A stretch of 64,000 bases of DNA, from assembly GCA_020636935.1 (NCBI GenBank), contig JACJWW010000002.1, positions 101,071 to 165,070 on the forward strand, given 5' to 3'. Made by a program: the position numbers and the translations under genes. How positions within the stretch are numbered: position 1 is the first letter of the stretch; each line of letters begins with the position of its first letter. Source of the DNA: Nocardioidaceae bacterium (GTDB taxonomy: Bacteria > Actinomycetota > Actinomycetes > Propionibacteriales > Nocardioidaceae). Of the stretch, positions 18,648-31,582 are shown piece after piece. A model generated the notes under the pieces. The model was not told where the DNA came from and did no database searches. It saw only the letters and a list, made by a program, of their open reading frames with translations.

Positions 18648-19225
18648 CAAGCCTCACATTCAGGGGGGAAAGATCTCATCAACTCTACCAACTCCTCGGC
18701 CGCTTCGGGAATTGACACGTTGACGATGGTCACGTCGAACTCATCTTCGGCGGCCAACTCCTGCTTTGCGGTGTCGAGGCGGCGCTGTTGCTCGGCAACC
18801 GTCTCGGTGCCCCGGCCGACCAGTCGGCGCACCAATTCCTCCCAGGACGGCGGCGCCAGAAAGACAAAACGGGCCTCAGGGACGGTTTGGCGCACTTGTC
18901 GAGCCCCTTGGAGGTCGATCTCAAGTAGCGCGAGCTCACCGCGCGCCAACGCCTCTTCAACGGGTTTTCGGGGGGTGCCATAACGAGCTTTGCCGTGGAC
19001 CTGCGCCCACTCGAGCAAGTCCGCATCGGCAATCATCTTGTCGAAGACCTCCTCTGAAACGAAGTGATAGTGGACGCCATCAACTTCGCCAGGTCGAGGT
19101 GCCCGCGTCGTGGCCGAGACCGACACCCAGACCTCAGGGAAGTGCTGGCTCAAATGGGTTGCGACACTCCCCTTGCCTACAGCAGTGGGGCCTGCGAGCA
19201 CTGTCAGCCTGGGTGTCTCAGTCAA
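18647..19225 (-). CDS. gmk: Guanylate kinase
   Basis: 192 aa from a TTG at 19225 ([12 protein letters not shown]). Phosphorylates GMP to GDP. P-loop [15 protein letters not shown]-binding [21 protein letters not shown] and [12 protein letters not shown] are all present. The start is uncertain: no ATG or GTG is available in a sensible place, and a longer frame from TTG at 19261 would run further into mihF. The TTG chosen overlaps the mihF stop by 8 bases, which suits coupled translation. Confidence 0.93.
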   Translation of the reverse strand: MTETPRLTVLAGPTAVGKGSVATHLSQHFPEVWVSVSATTRAPRPGEVDGVHYHFVSEEVFDKMIADADLLEWAQVHGKARYGTPRKPVEEALARGELALLEIDLQGARQVRQTVPEARFVFLAPPSWEELVRRLVGRGTETVAEQQRRLDTAKQELAAEDEFDVTIVNVSIPEAAEELVELMRSFPPECEA

Positions 19226-19529
19226 ACTCGGCCACCAGCGCCGCAGCCTGCTTGGAGCCAAGTCCTCTGACCCGGCGCGACTCCGAGATCTTGACCTTCT
19301 CCATGATCTGGCGTGCCCTGACCTTGCCGATGCCCGGCATCGCCTGGATGAGGTCCAGGACCTTCATCTTGCCGATCACTTCGTTGGCCTGCCCAGCCTC
19401 GATCACCTCACGCAATGATGCGCCCGAGTGCTTGAGTCGGTTCTTCACCTCAGCACGCTCGCGTCGGGACGCCGCAGCCTTGTCGAGGGCAGCTTGGCGT
19501 TGTTCGGGGGTGAGCGTGGGTAGGGCCAC
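19218..19529 (-). CDS. mihF: Integration host factor, actinobacterial type
   Basis: 103 aa, GTG start at 19529. Nucleoid-associated DNA-binding protein unrelated to the HU-type IHF of E. coli; first described in mycobacteria as the host factor for phage L5 integration. Begins [19 protein letters not shown], with a helix-two-turn-helix core [17 protein letters not shown]. Lies between pyrF and gmk as in nearly all actinobacteria, a strong phylum marker. Confidence 0.97.
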   Translation of the reverse strand: MALPTLTPEQRQAALDKAAASRRERAEVKNRLKHSGASLREVIEAGQANEVIGKMKVLDLIQAMPGIGKVRARQIMEKVKISESRRVRGLGSKQAAALVAEFD

Positions 19530-19569
19530 GGGGCTGCCTCAGCTTCCTGGATGTGGGGGTGAGATCAAT

Positions 19570-20400
19570 CTAGTCACCAGTTGCCAAGGTCGCAAAGTCC
19601 TCAGCCGTACGACGAGCAGCCTCAGCGAGGGCGGCTGGATCTGGCCCTTGACCAAGGATCTCGCGAGAGCTGGAGGGCAACACCAGATCAAGTGCTCCGG
19701 CGAAGATCCGGCGTACGTCTGCCGGAGTGCCACCCTGAGCCCCCACCCCGGGGACGAGTAGTGGCCCACCGATGGCCAAGTCTTCATCGGCCTTGCTGAT
19801 CGTGGCCCCAACCACGGCCCCGAATGATCCCATTGAGGACGTGCTGTGGTTGAGCGCCTTCAGCTGGCTGAGCACCTCACCGGCCACAGTGCCACTTGCC
19901 GCTTTGGCACGTTGCACTGGCGCAGCTTCAGGATTTGAGGTCAAGGCCAGGACGAACACACCATTGCCGTGCTCTCTGGCCAAGTCGATCATGGGTTGCA
20001 AAGACCCAAACCCAAGATAGGGGCTAGCCGTGATTGCGTCGACGCAAAGTGATGACCGAGGGTGCAGGTAGGCCTCCGCATAAGCTTGAGTGGTCGATCC
20101 GATGTCGCCTCGTTTCACGTCAAGGATCACCTGCGTGCCTGCTTCTCGACAGATCTCGATCACCCGCTCGAGCACCGCGATGCCCTTGGAGCCGTGCCTT
20201 TCGAAGAAGGCCGACTGCGGCTTGACTGCTGCCGCCACCGGCGCAAGTGCCTCCGCTGCGCTCAACGAGAAGCGCTCCAGGCCACTCGGATCATCGCGCA
20301 GACCCCATTGCCCCAGCAGCGACGGATGTGGATCGATGCCAACACACAGCGGACCACGCTCTTGCATGGCCAGGCTCAGTCGCTCACCGAAGGGGATCAA
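19570..20400 (-). CDS. pyrF: Orotidine 5'-phosphate decarboxylase
   Basis: 276 aa from TTG at 20400, which overlaps the pyrD stop (TTGA). Makes UMP, the last step of de novo pyrimidine synthesis. The form is the longer actinobacterial/type-2 OMP decarboxylase: GPLCVGIDPHPSLL, VILDVKRGDIGSTTQAYAEA (catalytic Lys-Asp set) and PLLVPGVGAQGGTP. A longer frame to 20445 is rejected because it lies inside pyrD. Last gene of the pyr operon; 40 bases separate it from mihF. Confidence 0.94.
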   Translation of the reverse strand: MIPFGERLSLAMQERGPLCVGIDPHPSLLGQWGLRDDPSGLERFSLSAAEALAPVAAAVKPQSAFFERHGSKGIAVLERVIEICREAGTQVILDVKRGDIGSTTQAYAEAYLHPRSSLCVDAITASPYLGFGSLQPMIDLAREHGNGVFVLALTSNPEAAPVQRAKAASGTVAGEVLSQLKALNHSTSSMGSFGAVVGATISKADEDLAIGGPLLVPGVGAQGGTPADVRRIFAGALDLVLPSSSREILGQGPDPAALAEAARRTAEDFATLATGD

Positions 20401-21449
20401 TGCTCTGCTCCTGTCGTCAAGGCGGCATTCATCCGACTGGGCCAAGCGGGCCCTTCATAGATGAAGGCGGTATAACCCTGGATCAGGTCTGCGCCTGCGG
20501 CGATCCGGTCAAGTGCGTCATCAACAGTGGTGATGCCTCCAGCCCCGATCAAGGTCAGATCCTCTCCCACTCGATCACGCAGGATGCGCATGACCTCGGT
20601 GGCCCGAAGTCGCAACGGGGGCCCGGAGAGTCCTCCTGCTCCGGCTGCCTCGACCTGTGCTGGGGTACTGCGCAGTCCCTCACGAGTGATCGTGGTGTTT
20701 GTTGCGATGATGCCGTCAAGCGCCAAGCTCATGGCCAGATCACCGACTGCGCGGACGTCATCATCGCTGAGATCGGGAGCGATCTTCACCAGCAGCGGCA
20801 CCCTGCTCTCGGTCACCTGGTCGGCCCGGCGGCGTACGGCGTGCAGCAAGGGCTCCAACTTTTCAACCGCTTGGAGATTGCGCAGCCCGGGCGTATTGGG
20901 CGAGGAGACGTTGACAACGAGATAGTCCGCATAAGGCGCGAGAAAACCCGTGCTGGACTCATAGTCTGCGATCGCCTCTTGCTCGGGCACAACCTTGGAC
21001 TTGCCGATGTTGATGCCCAAGGGCACCCGCGACTTGGGGCCATTGGCCTGTCTCAGTGCAAGTCGCCGCGCAACTGCTTGGGCGCCATCGTTGTTGAAAC
21101 CCATCCGATTGATGATGGCTCGATCAGCCACCAGGCGTTGTAACCGCGGGCGGGGGTTGCCCGGCTGGGGTAGGCCGGTGACGGTGCCGATCTCGATGAA
21201 GCCGAAGCCCAGGGCCGCAAGGGCATCGATCCCGGTGCCATTCTTGTCGAAACCCGCAGCCAGACCGAGCCTGCCCGAAAAGGGGATACCCATCTTCAAG
21301 ATCGGGGCGGAGTCGACCTTGAACATTCGCTCGCTGATCGGTCTGCCCAACTTGACCGCGGCGAAGCCGAAATGGTGTGCCTGCTCGGGGTCGACTTTGC
21401 TCAGCAGATGGTCGAAGGCCGAGCGATAGGAAGAACTGATCAGACTCAC
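20397..21449 (-). CDS. pyrD: Dihydroorotate dehydrogenase (quinone), class 2
   Basis: 350 aa from GTG at 21449, overlapping the carB stop as GTGA. Oxidises dihydroorotate to orotate with FMN and a quinone. The N-terminal helical extension (about 1-45, [15 protein letters not shown]) that docks to the membrane marks class 2. Core motifs: [44 protein letters not shown] with the catalytic Ser, and LIGAGGI. The longer frame (to 21557) would extend deep into carB. Confidence 0.95.
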   Translation of the reverse strand: MSLISSSYRSAFDHLLSKVDPEQAHHFGFAAVKLGRPISERMFKVDSAPILKMGIPFSGRLGLAAGFDKNGTGIDALAALGFGFIEIGTVTGLPQPGNPRPRLQRLVADRAIINRMGFNNDGAQAVARRLALRQANGPKSRVPLGINIGKSKVVPEQEAIADYESSTGFLAPYADYLVVNVSSPNTPGLRNLQAVEKLEPLLHAVRRRADQVTESRVPLLVKIAPDLSDDDVRAVGDLAMSLALDGIIATNTTITREGLRSTPAQVEAAGAGGLSGPPLRLRATEVMRILRDRVGEDLTLIGAGGITTVDDALDRIAAGADLIQGYTAFIYEGPAWPSRMNAALTTGAEH

Positions 21450-24400
21450 GAGATCGACTTTGCCCAATCTTGCAAAGAGCACACCGAGATCTCGCCACCG
21501 CGCACGGCTTCGATGCCCTGCACTGCGGCACCAAGGCCCTGCACTGTGGTGATGCACGGGATATTGGCCAAGACCGCCGCCGTGCGGATCTCATAACCGT
21601 CGAGTCGGGGTGAGCCACCCTTCGTGGTGCCATGCGGCGTGTTGACCACCAGGTCGACCTCACCGGCGACGATCCGTCCGACGATCGTCTTCTCCCCATC
21701 GGGGCCGGGCCCCTCACTGTGTTTGCGCACCACGGTGGGTGAAACGCCATTGCGACGCAACACCTCCGCGGTGCCCTTGGTCGCCAGGATCTCAAAGCCC
21801 ATGTCGGCAAGGCGCTTCACCGGGAAGATCATCGTGCGCTTGTCCCGATTGGCCATTGACACGAAGATGCTGCCCGTGGTCGGGAGCGGGCCGTAGGCCG
21901 CGGTCTGCGCCTTGGCGAAGGAAGTGCCGAAAACCGCATCGAAACCCATCACCTCTCCCGTCGAACGCATCTCCGGACCCAAGATCGCATCGACGGTCTT
22001 GCCCTCGATGGTCTTGAATCTGTTGAAGGGCATCACGGCTTCCTTGACCGCGATCGGGAAGCCTGCAGGGAGCGTGCCCCCGTCTCCAGAAGCCGGTAGG
22101 ACCCCCGCGCTGCGCAACTGGGCAATCGACTCACCCATCATCAAGCGAGCGGCAGCCTTGGCCAACGGCGTTGCGGTCGCCTTCGAGACGAAAGGCACCG
22201 TGCGGCTTGCTCGAGGATTGGCCTCCAAGACGTAGAGCACGTCGGAGCCGAGGGCGAACTGGATATTGAGCAACCCACGCACCCCGACCCCCTCGGCAAT
22301 CGCATGGGTGGCCGCGCGGATCCGGTCGATCTCCTCGGCCCCCAGGGTGATCGGAGGGAGGGCACAGGAGGAGTCGCCGGAGTGGATACCGGCCTCCTCG
22401 ATGTGCTCCATGACCCCACCCAGGAAGAGCTCGGTGCCATCAAAAAGTGCATCGACGTCAATCTCGACTGCATCGTCAACGAAACGATCCACCAGGACTG
22501 GGCGATCCGGGCTGATCTCGGTGGCTTGGGCGATGTAGTCGGCCAGGGCCTGATCGTCGTACACGATCTGCATGCCGCGCCCACCAAGCACATAGGACGG
22601 ACGCACCAAGACCGGATAACCGATCGTTGCCGCGATCTCACGGGCCTCCTCGAATGAGATCGCCATGCCGTGCTTGGGTGCCACCAAACCTGCTTCATGG
22701 AGGACCCGTCCGAAGGCACCGCGCTCTTCAGCAAGATTGATCGCGTCCGGGGAGGTGCCGACGATCTTGACCCCCGCATCTTCAAGGCCTTTGGCCAAGC
22801 CCAACGGCGTCTGACCACCGAGTTGGCAGATCACTCCAGCCACCGGGCCCGCCTGCTGCTCGGCATGGATGATCTCCAAGACATCCTCGAGCGTCAGCGG
22901 CTCGAAATAGAGCCGGTCAGAGGTGTCATAGTCAGTCGAGACGGTCTCTGGATTGCAGTTGACCATGATCGTCTCGTAGCCAGCCTGGCTCAGCGCCAAC
23001 GACGCATGCACGCAGGAATAGTCAAACTCGATGCCTTGGCCGATCCGGTTGGGGCCAGAGCCAAGGATGATCACTGCGGGCCGCTCGCGGGGCGCGACCT
23101 CGGTCTCCTCGTCGTACGACGAATAGTGGTACGGCGTGCGAGCAGCGAACTCTGCCGCGCAGGTGTCGACCGTCTTGTAGACCGGGCGCACCCCTAGTGC
23201 ATGCCGGAGCCCGCGTACGACGGCCTCGTCCATGTTGCGCATCTTGCCGAGCTGGCTGTCTGAGAAGCCGTGACGCTTCGCCTTGCGCAGCAAGGCTGGG
23301 GTGAGCTCGGAGGCGCCGATGATCTCTTGTGCGATCTCGTTGATCAAAGCGAGTTGATCGACGAACCACGGATCGATGCCGGTGGCCTCGTGGATCTCAT
23401 CTGGGGTGGCTTCGGCCCGGATGGTGTCCATCACCTTGCGCAGGCGCCCGTCATGAGGGGTCTTGATCTGCTCAAGCAGATCGTGCTTGTCGAGGTCGAT
23501 ATGGCGGTGGGTCCAGTCAAAGGGAGCCGCCTTGTGCTCAAGGCTGCGCAAGGCCTTTTGGAGGGCTTCGGTGAAGTTGCGACCAATCGCCATCGCCTCA
23601 CCGACCGACTTCATGTGAGTGGTCAAGGTGGGGTCTGCCGTAGGGAACTTCTCGAAGGCAAATCGCGGGACCTTGACCACGACATAGTCCAGAGTCGGCT
23701 CGAAGCTCGCGGGCGTCTCCTGGGTGATGTCATTGGGGATCTCGTCGAGGGTGTAGCCGATCGCCACCTTGGCCGCGATCTTGGCGATCGGGAACCCAGT
23801 CGCCTTCGAGGCCAAGGCACTGCTTCGGGACACGCGTGGGTTCATCTCGATGACCACGACCCGGCCATCTTCAGGATTGACCGCGAACTGGATATTGCAG
23901 CCACCGGTGTCTACACCGACCTCACGAATGATCCCGATCGAGAGGTCTCGCAGGTATTGGTATTCGCGATCCGTGAGGGTCATGGCAGGCGCGACGGTGA
24001 TCGAGTCGCCTGTGTGCACGCCCATTGGGTCCAGATTCTCGATGGAGCACACGATCACGACATTGTCTGCCTGATCGCGCATCACCTCGAGCTCGTATTC
24101 CTTCCAGCCAAGGATTGACTCCTCCAGGAGTACCTCGGTGGTGGGGCTGGCCTGCAATCCCGACCCCGCGATCCGACGCAGGTCATCCTCATCGAAGGCC
24201 ATCCCCGAACCGGAGCCGCCCATCGTGAAGGAGGGGCGCACCACAACGGGATAACCCAACTCATCGGCTCCCGCCATCGCGCGCTCAAGAGCAATCCGCT
24301 CCAGCTCCGCCTTCGTGGTGCCTGTGGGAGCATCGGCGGCATTGCAGATCACGCTGCGGGCCACCTCTCCCCCAAGGTCCTCAACGATCTTCTTGAAGGA

Positions 24401-24790
24401 CTCGCGGTTCTCGCCGCGATGGATCGCTTCGATGGAGGCGCCGATCAGCTCGACGTCGTACTTCTCCAGTACGCCGGCCTCGTCCAACGCGATCGCGGTG
24501 TTGAGTGCGGTCTGGCCTCCAAGTGTCGCCAAGAGCGCATCCGGTCGTTCCTTGGCGATCACCTTCTCGACAAACTCAGCGGTGATCGGCTCTACATAGG
24601 TGGCATCAGCGAACTCCGGGTCAGTCATGATCGTCGCCGGATTGGAGTTGACCAGGATGACCCGGATCCCTTCGTCCTTGAGGACCCGACACGCTTGGGT
24701 GCCTGAGTAGTCGAACTCGCAAGCCTGACCAATCACGATCGGCCCGCTGCCGATCACCATTACTGAACTGATGTCGCTGCGCCTAGGCAT
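21446..24790 (-). CDS. carB: Carbamoyl-phosphate synthase, large subunit
   Basis: 1114 aa, full length. Two homologous halves, each with an ATP-grasp domain ([17 protein letters not shown] near residue 13 and [17 protein letters not shown] near 590), joined by an oligomerisation region and ended by the MGS-like allosteric domain (about 960-1114, where UMP binds in other bacteria). Makes carbamoyl phosphate from bicarbonate, ATP and ammonia channelled from CarA, for both pyrimidine and arginine synthesis. ATG at 24790, 3 bases after carA. Confidence 0.97.
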   Translation of the reverse strand: MPRRSDISSVMVIGSGPIVIGQACEFDYSGTQACRVLKDEGIRVILVNSNPATIMTDPEFADATYVEPITAEFVEKVIAKERPDALLATLGGQTALNTAIALDEAGVLEKYDVELIGASIEAIHRGENRESFKKIVEDLGGEVARSVICNAADAPTGTTKAELERIALERAMAGADELGYPVVVRPSFTMGGSGSGMAFDEDDLRRIAGSGLQASPTTEVLLEESILGWKEYELEVMRDQADNVVIVCSIENLDPMGVHTGDSITVAPAMTLTDREYQYLRDLSIGIIREVGVDTGGCNIQFAVNPEDGRVVVIEMNPRVSRSSALASKATGFPIAKIAAKVAIGYTLDEIPNDITQETPASFEPTLDYVVVKVPRFAFEKFPTADPTLTTHMKSVGEAMAIGRNFTEALQKALRSLEHKAAPFDWTHRHIDLDKHDLLEQIKTPHDGRLRKVMDTIRAEATPDEIHEATGIDPWFVDQLALINEIAQEIIGASELTPALLRKAKRHGFSDSQLGKMRNMDEAVVRGLRHALGVRPVYKTVDTCAAEFAARTPYHYSSYDEETEVAPRERPAVIILGSGPNRIGQGIEFDYSCVHASLALSQAGYETIMVNCNPETVSTDYDTSDRLYFEPLTLEDVLEIIHAEQQAGPVAGVICQLGGQTPLGLAKGLEDAGVKIVGTSPDAINLAEERGAFGRVLHEAGLVAPKHGMAISFEEAREIAATIGYPVLVRPSYVLGGRGMQIVYDDQALADYIAQATEISPDRPVLVDRFVDDAVEIDVDALFDGTELFLGGVMEHIEEAGIHSGDSSCALPPITLGAEEIDRIRAATHAIAEGVGVRGLLNIQFALGSDVLYVLEANPRASRTVPFVSKATATPLAKAAARLMMGESIAQLRSAGVLPASGDGGTLPAGFPIAVKEAVMPFNRFKTIEGKTVDAILGPEMRSTGEVMGFDAVFGTSFAKAQTAAYGPLPTTGSIFVSMANRDKRTMIFPVKRLADMGFEILATKGTAEVLRRNGVSPTVVRKHSEGPGPDGEKTIVGRIVAGEVDLVVNTPHGTTKGGSPRLDGYEIRTAAVLANIPCITTVQGLGAAVQGIEAVRGGEISVCSLQDWAKSIS

Positions 24791-24793
24791 CGA

Positions 24794-25915
24794 TCAGGCT
24801 CCCTTCTGCGCTGACATGAGATCGCAGAAGCGATCGAAGAGATAGTCCGCATCATGCGGCCCAGCGGCCGCCTCCGGGTGGTACTGCACCGAGAAGGCCT
24901 TTAACTTGCCTCCCGCATGCAACTCCAGCCCTTCAACAACATCATCATTGAGGCAGACATGACTGACGGTGGCGACACCGTAGGGGGTCTGGGTCTGATC
25001 ATCGAGCGGGGCCCCCACCGCAAAACCGTGGTTGTGGGCGGTGACCTCGACCTTGCCCGTCGTACGATCCATCACGGGCTGGTTGATGCCACGGTGGCCG
25101 TATTTGAGCTTGTAGGTGTCAAAGCCCAGAGCACGTCCGAAGAGTTGATTGCCGAAGCAGATCCCGAAATAGGGCAACCCGGCCTCCAAGGCCTCTTGCA
25201 ACAACGCAATCTGTGACTTGGTCGCTGCCGGGTCACCGGGGCCATTGGAGAAGAACAGGCCATCGGGCTGTAGAGCCGCCACCTCGGCATATGACGAGGT
25301 CGCTGGCATCACGTGCACTTCGATGCCCCGCTCAGCCATCATCCGCGGGGTATTGGCCTTGATGCCCAGATCCAGGGCGGCGACCGTGAATCTCTTCTCG
25401 CCCACAGCTTCGACCACATAGGTCTCGTCGGTGGACACTTCACCGGAAAGTTCGGCCCCCTGCATCTCGGCGCTCTGCCTGACTCGGGCCAGAAGTGCTT
25501 CGGGATTGGTCTCGGTCGACGAAATCCCCACTCGCATGGCTCCGCGCTCACGCAGGTGACGGGTCAACGCCCGAGTGTCGATGCCACTGATGCCCACGAC
25601 TCCTTGGTCACGCAGGTCATCGTCGAGGCTCCGCTTGGCCCTCCAGTTGGATGGGATGCGCGCTGGATCACGGACGACATAGCCGCTCACCCAGATCTTG
25701 CGAGACTCCCAGTCCTCGTCGTTCATGCCGGTGTTGCCGACATGAGGAGCGGTCATGACCACGACCTGACGGTGGTACGACGGATCGGTCAGGGTCTCTT
25801 GATAACCGGTCATGCCGGTGGCGAAGACCGCCTCACCGAAGGTCTCTCCTTGAGCCCCGTAGGACTCGCCGACGAAGGTCCGGCCATCTTCCAGGACCAA
25901 AATCGCGTCACTCAC
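24794..25915 (-). CDS. carA: Carbamoyl-phosphate synthase, small (glutaminase) subunit
   Basis: 373 aa from GTG at 25915, with GGAG seven bases upstream; an ATG at 25927 would add four residues. Glutamine amidotransferase subunit: N-terminal CPSase small domain ([16 protein letters not shown]) and class I glutaminase with GICFGNQL (catalytic Cys) and [12 protein letters not shown] (His-Glu). It feeds ammonia to CarB. Overlaps the end of pyrC. Confidence 0.95.
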   Translation of the reverse strand: MSDAILVLEDGRTFVGESYGAQGETFGEAVFATGMTGYQETLTDPSYHRQVVVMTAPHVGNTGMNDEDWESRKIWVSGYVVRDPARIPSNWRAKRSLDDDLRDQGVVGISGIDTRALTRHLRERGAMRVGISSTETNPEALLARVRQSAEMQGAELSGEVSTDETYVVEAVGEKRFTVAALDLGIKANTPRMMAERGIEVHVMPATSSYAEVAALQPDGLFFSNGPGDPAATKSQIALLQEALEAGLPYFGICFGNQLFGRALGFDTYKLKYGHRGINQPVMDRTTGKVEVTAHNHGFAVGAPLDDQTQTPYGVATVSHVCLNDDVVEGLELHAGGKLKAFSVQYHPEAAAGPHDADYLFDRFCDLMSAQKGA

Positions 25916-27202
25916 TAACCACTCCATCTCGATAGGTCACTCGGCCGGCATAAACCGTTGCGGCGACGCCGCCCTTGAATGTGCGCCCGTGCCAGGGGTT
26001 GTTGCGACTGAGGGAGACTGATTCGTCGCGATCCACCGTGACCTCAGCACTCGGGTCGATCAAGGTGATGTGGGCGGGGTCTCCGACAGCGAGGGCTCGA
26101 CCGTGGTCACCCAGGCCGGCAATCCGGGCCGGATTGACTGACATCACCTTGGCGACCTCAGCCCAACTCATTTGACCAGTCGTCACCATGAGCTCGCTGA
26201 TCACCGACACAGCAGTCTCCAGACCGAGCATCCCAAAGGCCGCGTCCACGAACGCGTGCTCCTTGTCGTGGCGGGCATGTGGTGCGTGGTCGGTGGCGAC
26301 CGCATCGATGGTGCCGTCGGCGAGGGCATCACGAAGCGCCTGCACATCCTCTTGGGGTCGCAGCGGCGGATTCACCTTGAAGGTCGGGTCATAGCCGACC
26401 AGCAGATCCGTGGTCAGCATCAAGTGATGTGGTGTCACCTCGGCGGTGACGTCGATGCCGCGAGACTTCGCCCACCGGATCACGTCTACCGACCCGGCAG
26501 TCGAAACGTGGGCGACATGGACCCGCGAGCCCGTGTGTTTGGCAAGCATCACATCGCGCGCCACGATCACCTCCTCGGCGATTGCTGGCCACCCCGGAAG
26601 GCCCAGCTGACCCGACAGCTCACCCTCGTGACAGCAGGCGTTGGGCCCGGCGAGCGTGTGGTCCTGGGAATGTTGGGAGATCACCCCGCCGAAGTCACGG
26701 ATGTATTCAAGCGCCCGCCGCATGACGCGAACATCCTGCACGCACTTTCCGTCGTCGGAGAAGACCCTTACCTTGGCCCGACTCCTGGCCATGAGGCCGA
26801 GTTCGGCCAACTCCTGCCCGGCCAGCTCCTTCGTGACGGCTCCTACGGGTTGTACGTCGACCAAGCCGACATTCCTGCCGAGATCGAACACCCGCTCAGC
26901 GGCCTCGGCAGTGTCGGTGACGGGGTTGGTATTGGCCATGGCAAGCACCGCAGTGAAGCCACCGCGCGCTGCTGCTCGCGAGCCGGTGGCGATGGTCTCG
27001 GCATCCTCGCGGCCTGGCTCGCGCAGGTGTGTGTGCAGGTCGACCAGTCCCGGAAGGGCTACCAGACCGTCGGCATCGAGTTTGACCGACTTTGCTGGAG
27101 CCGACACTTTGCCGACAGCCGTGATCCGGCCCCCCTCCACCAAGATGTCAGCCGCTTCGGCACCGTGGATCTGGGCACCGCGGATGTGCAGGACCTGCTC
27201 AT

Positions 27203-27206
<4 letters not shown>
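25908..27206 (-). CDS. pyrC: Dihydroorotase, class I
   Basis: 432 aa amidohydrolase. Cyclises carbamoyl-aspartate to dihydroorotate. Metal-binding motif [10 protein letters not shown] near residue 57, second-shell SQHSQDH and [14 protein letters not shown] histidines, and [13 protein letters not shown] with the catalytic Asp. Length and motifs place it in class I (Gram-positive type). ATG at 27206 overlaps the pyrB stop as ATGA. Confidence 0.95.
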
Positions 27207-28736
<1,530 letters not shown>

Positions 28737-28769
28737 CTAGTTAAAGGATGTCTAACGTCGCCCACGCTA

Positions 28770-29222
28770 TCAGCCGGACACCTCTGGGTCTTCATCGGCT
28801 CCTGCTGGTGACGCAGGTTGCTTGAGTTTGCTCCTGCCCTCGCGCGCAACGCTTGCGAGCACCCCGTTGACGAATGCAGGAGACTCATCCGTCGACAACT
28901 CTCCGACCAATTTCACCGCCTCCGTGATCGCAACGGCGTCAGGGATATCGGCGCTGAAGACAAGCTCAAAAGTGGCGATCCGGAGCACATTGCGGTCGAC
29001 CGCAGGCATCCGGTCAAGACTCCAACCACGCGCGAATGAGGCCAGGAGCGAGTCGATCTCCTCGCTGTGCTCCGACCACCCCTCGACGAGGGTCACGGTA
29101 TAGGGGTTTAGCGGCTTCTCGACTGAGCTCTCTTCAAGCAGATCTGCCACCGGCACCTTGCGCAACTCTGCCGCATAGATCAGGTCGACGGCACGTTTGC
29201 GAGCCTTGCTGCGTGCGCTCAA
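28770..29222 (-). CDS. nusB: Transcription antitermination factor NusB
   Basis: 150 aa, all-helical RNA-binding protein that with NusE (S10) promotes rRNA transcription antitermination. [20 protein letters not shown] at the N-terminus and the C-terminal half [39 protein letters not shown] are typical. TTG start at 29222 overlapping the efp stop (TTGA). The 68-base gap to pyrR holds the PyrR site. Confidence 0.94.
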   Translation of the reverse strand: MSARSKARKRAVDLIYAAELRKVPVADLLEESSVEKPLNPYTVTLVEGWSEHSEEIDSLLASFARGWSLDRMPAVDRNVLRIATFELVFSADIPDAVAITEAVKLVGELSTDESPAFVNGVLASVAREGRSKLKQPASPAGADEDPEVSG

Positions 29223-29782
29223 GAGGAAACGCGCCCCTGATAGGACGAATCACGCGTGTCCACCTTGATCTTTTCGCCGGTCACGATGAACAAAGGCACA
29301 TTGATCTGGTGACCGGTCTCCAAGGTGGCGGGCTTGGTGCCACCAGTCGAGCGATCGCCCTGCAGACCAGGCTCGGTGTATTGCACCTCGAGCTCCACGC
29401 TTGCCGGAAGCTCGATGTAGAGCACCCGACCGTCGTTGGTGGCCACGATGGCCTCTTGGTTCTCCAGCATGAAGTTCTTGGCATCACCGACGATCTCCGG
29501 CGCGACCTCGAGCTGGTCATAGGTACTGGTGTCCATGAAGATGTATGACGTGCCGTCGTTGTAGAGATATTGCATCGTGCGCTTGTCGACATTGGCGACC
29601 TCGACCTTCACATCGGCATTGAAGGTCTTGTCGACGGTCTTGCCCGACTCGATGTTCTTGAGCTTGGAGCGGACAACCGCCCCGCCCTTGCCGGGCTTGT
29701 GATGTTGAAACCAGATGACCTGCCAGAGTTGGCCGTCGAGGTTGAGCACCATGCCGTTCTTCAGGTCATTGGTTGTTGCCAC
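29219..29782 (-). CDS. efp: Translation elongation factor P
   Basis: 187 aa, three beta-barrel domains. Binds between the P and E sites and rescues ribosomes stalled at polyproline. Begins [17 protein letters not shown]; the functional loop reads [14 protein letters not shown], with a lysine at about position 32 at its tip. No EpmA/B-type modification genes are seen nearby. GTG at 29782. In many actinobacteria efp is close to aroQ-aroB-aroK-aroC; here an 11-kb block of sugar genes separates them. Confidence 0.96.
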   Translation of the reverse strand: MATTNDLKNGMVLNLDGQLWQVIWFQHHKPGKGGAVVRSKLKNIESGKTVDKTFNADVKVEVANVDKRTMQYLYNDGTSYIFMDTSTYDQLEVAPEIVGDAKNFMLENQEAIVATNDGRVLYIELPASVELEVQYTEPGLQGDRSTGGTKPATLETGHQINVPLFIVTGEKIKVDTRDSSYQGRVSS

Positions 29783-30180
29783 AGTTGTGCGCCTTTGCGA
29801 GTCAAGTTCTTGGTTTTGGGGACAGCAGATGATAGCGCCCTTCCCAGGCTCCTAACCAACTACGCGATTGAGGTGTTGACGCATTGGCTGTCCAGGGCTC
29901 ACGGCATCGTGAGCGCCTTACTCACAGAGGAGCCATATCGCCGACCGAAATCGGATCATGCAAATAGGAGTTGAACGGCGATCCAAGAACGAGTCCGCCC
30001 GTGAGTCCAAGACCAGCACGCGTGACTCCGCAGTGACCTCGCCAACAGTGCCTCGACGCCGGATAGGATTCCATCCGCGCCGGACTCTAGATCGCCGGAG
30101 CGGAACGACTCCCGGCGGTGTCCACGATCAGATGAGTACTGATCCGACGCAGGTTCGTCACCTGTGTCACGAGACCATCG
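29783..30180 (+). other. Intergenic stretch at the efp-side edge of the sugar-gene island
   Basis: 398 bases with no convincing gene. It must carry the efp promoter, and a TATCAT hexamer lies on the minus strand near 29830. A plus-strand frame at 29958-30266 is Arg/Ser/Pro-rich, lacks a good ribosome site and runs into the acyltransferase 3' end, so I do not call it. A perfect inverted repeat lies at 29897-29914. Confidence 0.5.
29897..29914. repeat. Perfect 7-bp inverted repeat (operator or stem-loop)
   Basis: GCTCACG - GCAT - CGTGAGC. Palindromic with a 4-base centre, in the non-coding gap upstream of efp. No T tract follows on either strand, so a terminator is unlikely; it might be a transcription-factor site. 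Nothing else supports a function. Confidence 0.35.
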
Positions 30181-30666
30181 CTAAGCAGGCATTTCCCGTT
30201 CTGTGTCCTTCCGGAAAACTGCCGGATTCCCCGCCCAAACTTGGCCGTCCGGGATGTCGCGTGTGACCACGGACCCGGCTCCGATGATGCAATTACGTCC
30301 GATCTTCTTGTGGGGGAGGATCACCGCACCAAGCCCAATGTGCGAATGGTCACCAATCTCGACCACTCCACCAACCACCACATTCGGCGCCAGATGAACT
30401 CCCTCGCCCAAAATCGCATCGTGTCCCACGTGGCTACCCGCCATCATCAGGGTGTCGTTACCAATGACCGTCTCACGGATACATCCTGCGTGCACACGAG
30501 CGAACTCCCGAATCACAACATTCGCGCCTACCACCGCGGGGAATTTCGTTGGCTTGCCGATCCATTCACCTGGCGATCCGACTACCGCAGCACTGCTGAC
30601 GGTCGCGGACGAATCAATCTCGGCCCAGCGAGCCTCCACTTCTTCGTAGCCGTGCTCGCGCGACAT
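30181..30666 (-). CDS. LpxA-like left-handed beta-helix acyltransferase, copy 1
   Basis: 161 aa from ATG at 30666, preceded by GAGGAGAAGACG; a longer frame to 30723 lacks a ribosome site. Hexapeptide-repeat acyltransferase of the LpxA type: IREFARVHAGC, then MMAGSHVGHDAILG, in which the second His matches the catalytic His of LpxA, then LGAVILPHKKIGRNCIIGAG and a C-terminal VWAGNPA cap. About 60% identical to the protein at 38734 by ungapped comparison (98 of 161 positions). It is shorter than true LpxA (about 260 aa) and lacks the C-terminal helical domain. Probably acylates an amino group on a nucleotide sugar; the acyl donor is unknown. Confidence 0.8.
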   Translation of the reverse strand: MSREHGYEEVEARWAEIDSSATVSSAAVVGSPGEWIGKPTKFPAVVGANVVIREFARVHAGCIRETVIGNDTLMMAGSHVGHDAILGEGVHLAPNVVVGGVVEIGDHSHIGLGAVILPHKKIGRNCIIGAGSVVTRDIPDGQVWAGNPAVFRKDTEREMPA

Positions 30667-31582
30667 CGTCTTCTCCTCATGTCCACTGATATGGAGCTCG
30701 AAGTGTGTCATATTCTGCTTCACTTCAGTGACAGCACCACTCTCGTTTTCGAACTGCGACGCGGGTGTGTCAGATTGCCGGTGGATCTGGCTGAGCGTAT
30801 TGGTTGTTGAACACCTCAGCTGGGGTCTGCCAGTCCTGGCTCTTGCGTGGCCTGTGGATGCTCTCGGCCATGAAGTCGGTCAGTCCCTCCTCTTTTATGG
30901 TGTCGAAATGGTCCTAATTTTGGTGGCGATGCCCCATCTGATGACGCGTTCGACCCCGGTAGGTCGTTGGTGGATCGACCCCCAGGATTGGATCTGTCGT
31001 GTGCGACGGACTTGCCCCCGGAACCAGGCGAGGGTGTTCATATTGGCCCGCGACACCGGAACCTCGGGGAACTCACGGGGCAGATGGCCAGCGAAATCGC
31101 CTAGCGTCCTCCCCCGGCGGCAACCGTCCTTTCGGCCTACGCCGGAGCGATCGTGGCCGGTGCTGAAGTTTGGTCCACTCCCGGGGAGGTGTGCCTACTG
31201 GCAGGGACGGGACATGAGCCACCGATGTGTTCGAAGGACGCCACGAACATCACCTCACCGCCGCCCAGATCAGGGGGGCACGAACATCCCAACCCCTCGA
31301 CAGTTCCACCAAGGCTGACCAGGGTCGAGCAAATTCTCGCTCTCGCCTCGTCCAGCCAACAAGACAGGCTTTGAGTGCGAGGCCAAGGAAGCACATCCCC
31401 TACTTTTCGACGTGAACTAGGCATCCAAACAGTAGAGACCTGTTACTACATTTCTTCGTAGCTACAAGCCCACGTCTAGCGCTTCAGCCTCGAACACGGG
31501 GATTCGAGATCAAACCCACCCACCGTTAGCATGAGATGTCCCTCGAACTCATCGGCCCCCATCCCCTGGAGATACCCCACCC
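30667..31582 (+). other. Gene-poor gap inside the sugar island
   Basis: About 900 bases with no intact gene on either strand. The part near the acyltransferase holds an IS30-like transposase tail (listed separately). Several overlapping frames between 30950 and 31420 have no recognisable family or ribosome binding site. The last 60 bases must carry the promoter and the CTGGAG ribosome site of the dehydrogenase gene at 31583. The DNA looks like decayed mobile or exchanged sequence. Confidence 0.55.
30770..30898 (-). pseudogene. C-terminal remnant of an IS30-type transposase
   Basis: A minus-strand frame ending in TGA at 30770 reads ...FMAESIHRPRKSQDWQTPAE then VFNNQYAQPDPPAI. The RPRKSxDWQTPAEVF stretch matches the closing NRPRKTLGWxTPAE motif of IS30-family transposases. 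The frame has a stop just upstream (about 30915), and no DDE catalytic domain was found in the adjoining 600 bases, so only the tail remains. No terminal inverted repeat could be identified by eye. Confidence 0.5.

Noticed and set aside
20247..21143. 298-codon plus-strand frame
   Set aside because: Antisense to pyrF and pyrD, with no recognisable domain.
29958..30266. 102-codon plus-strand frame beside efp
   Set aside because: Arg/Ser/Pro-rich, no ribosome site, overlaps the antisense end of the acyltransferase gene.
30728..31318. 196-codon plus-strand frame in the gene-poor gap
   Set aside because: No family match; the minus strand of its first part encodes the IS30-like tail, and the composition is not protein-like.
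31137..31424. 95-codon minus-strand frame
   Set aside because: Considered as more transposase sequence, but no transposase motif could be found in it.
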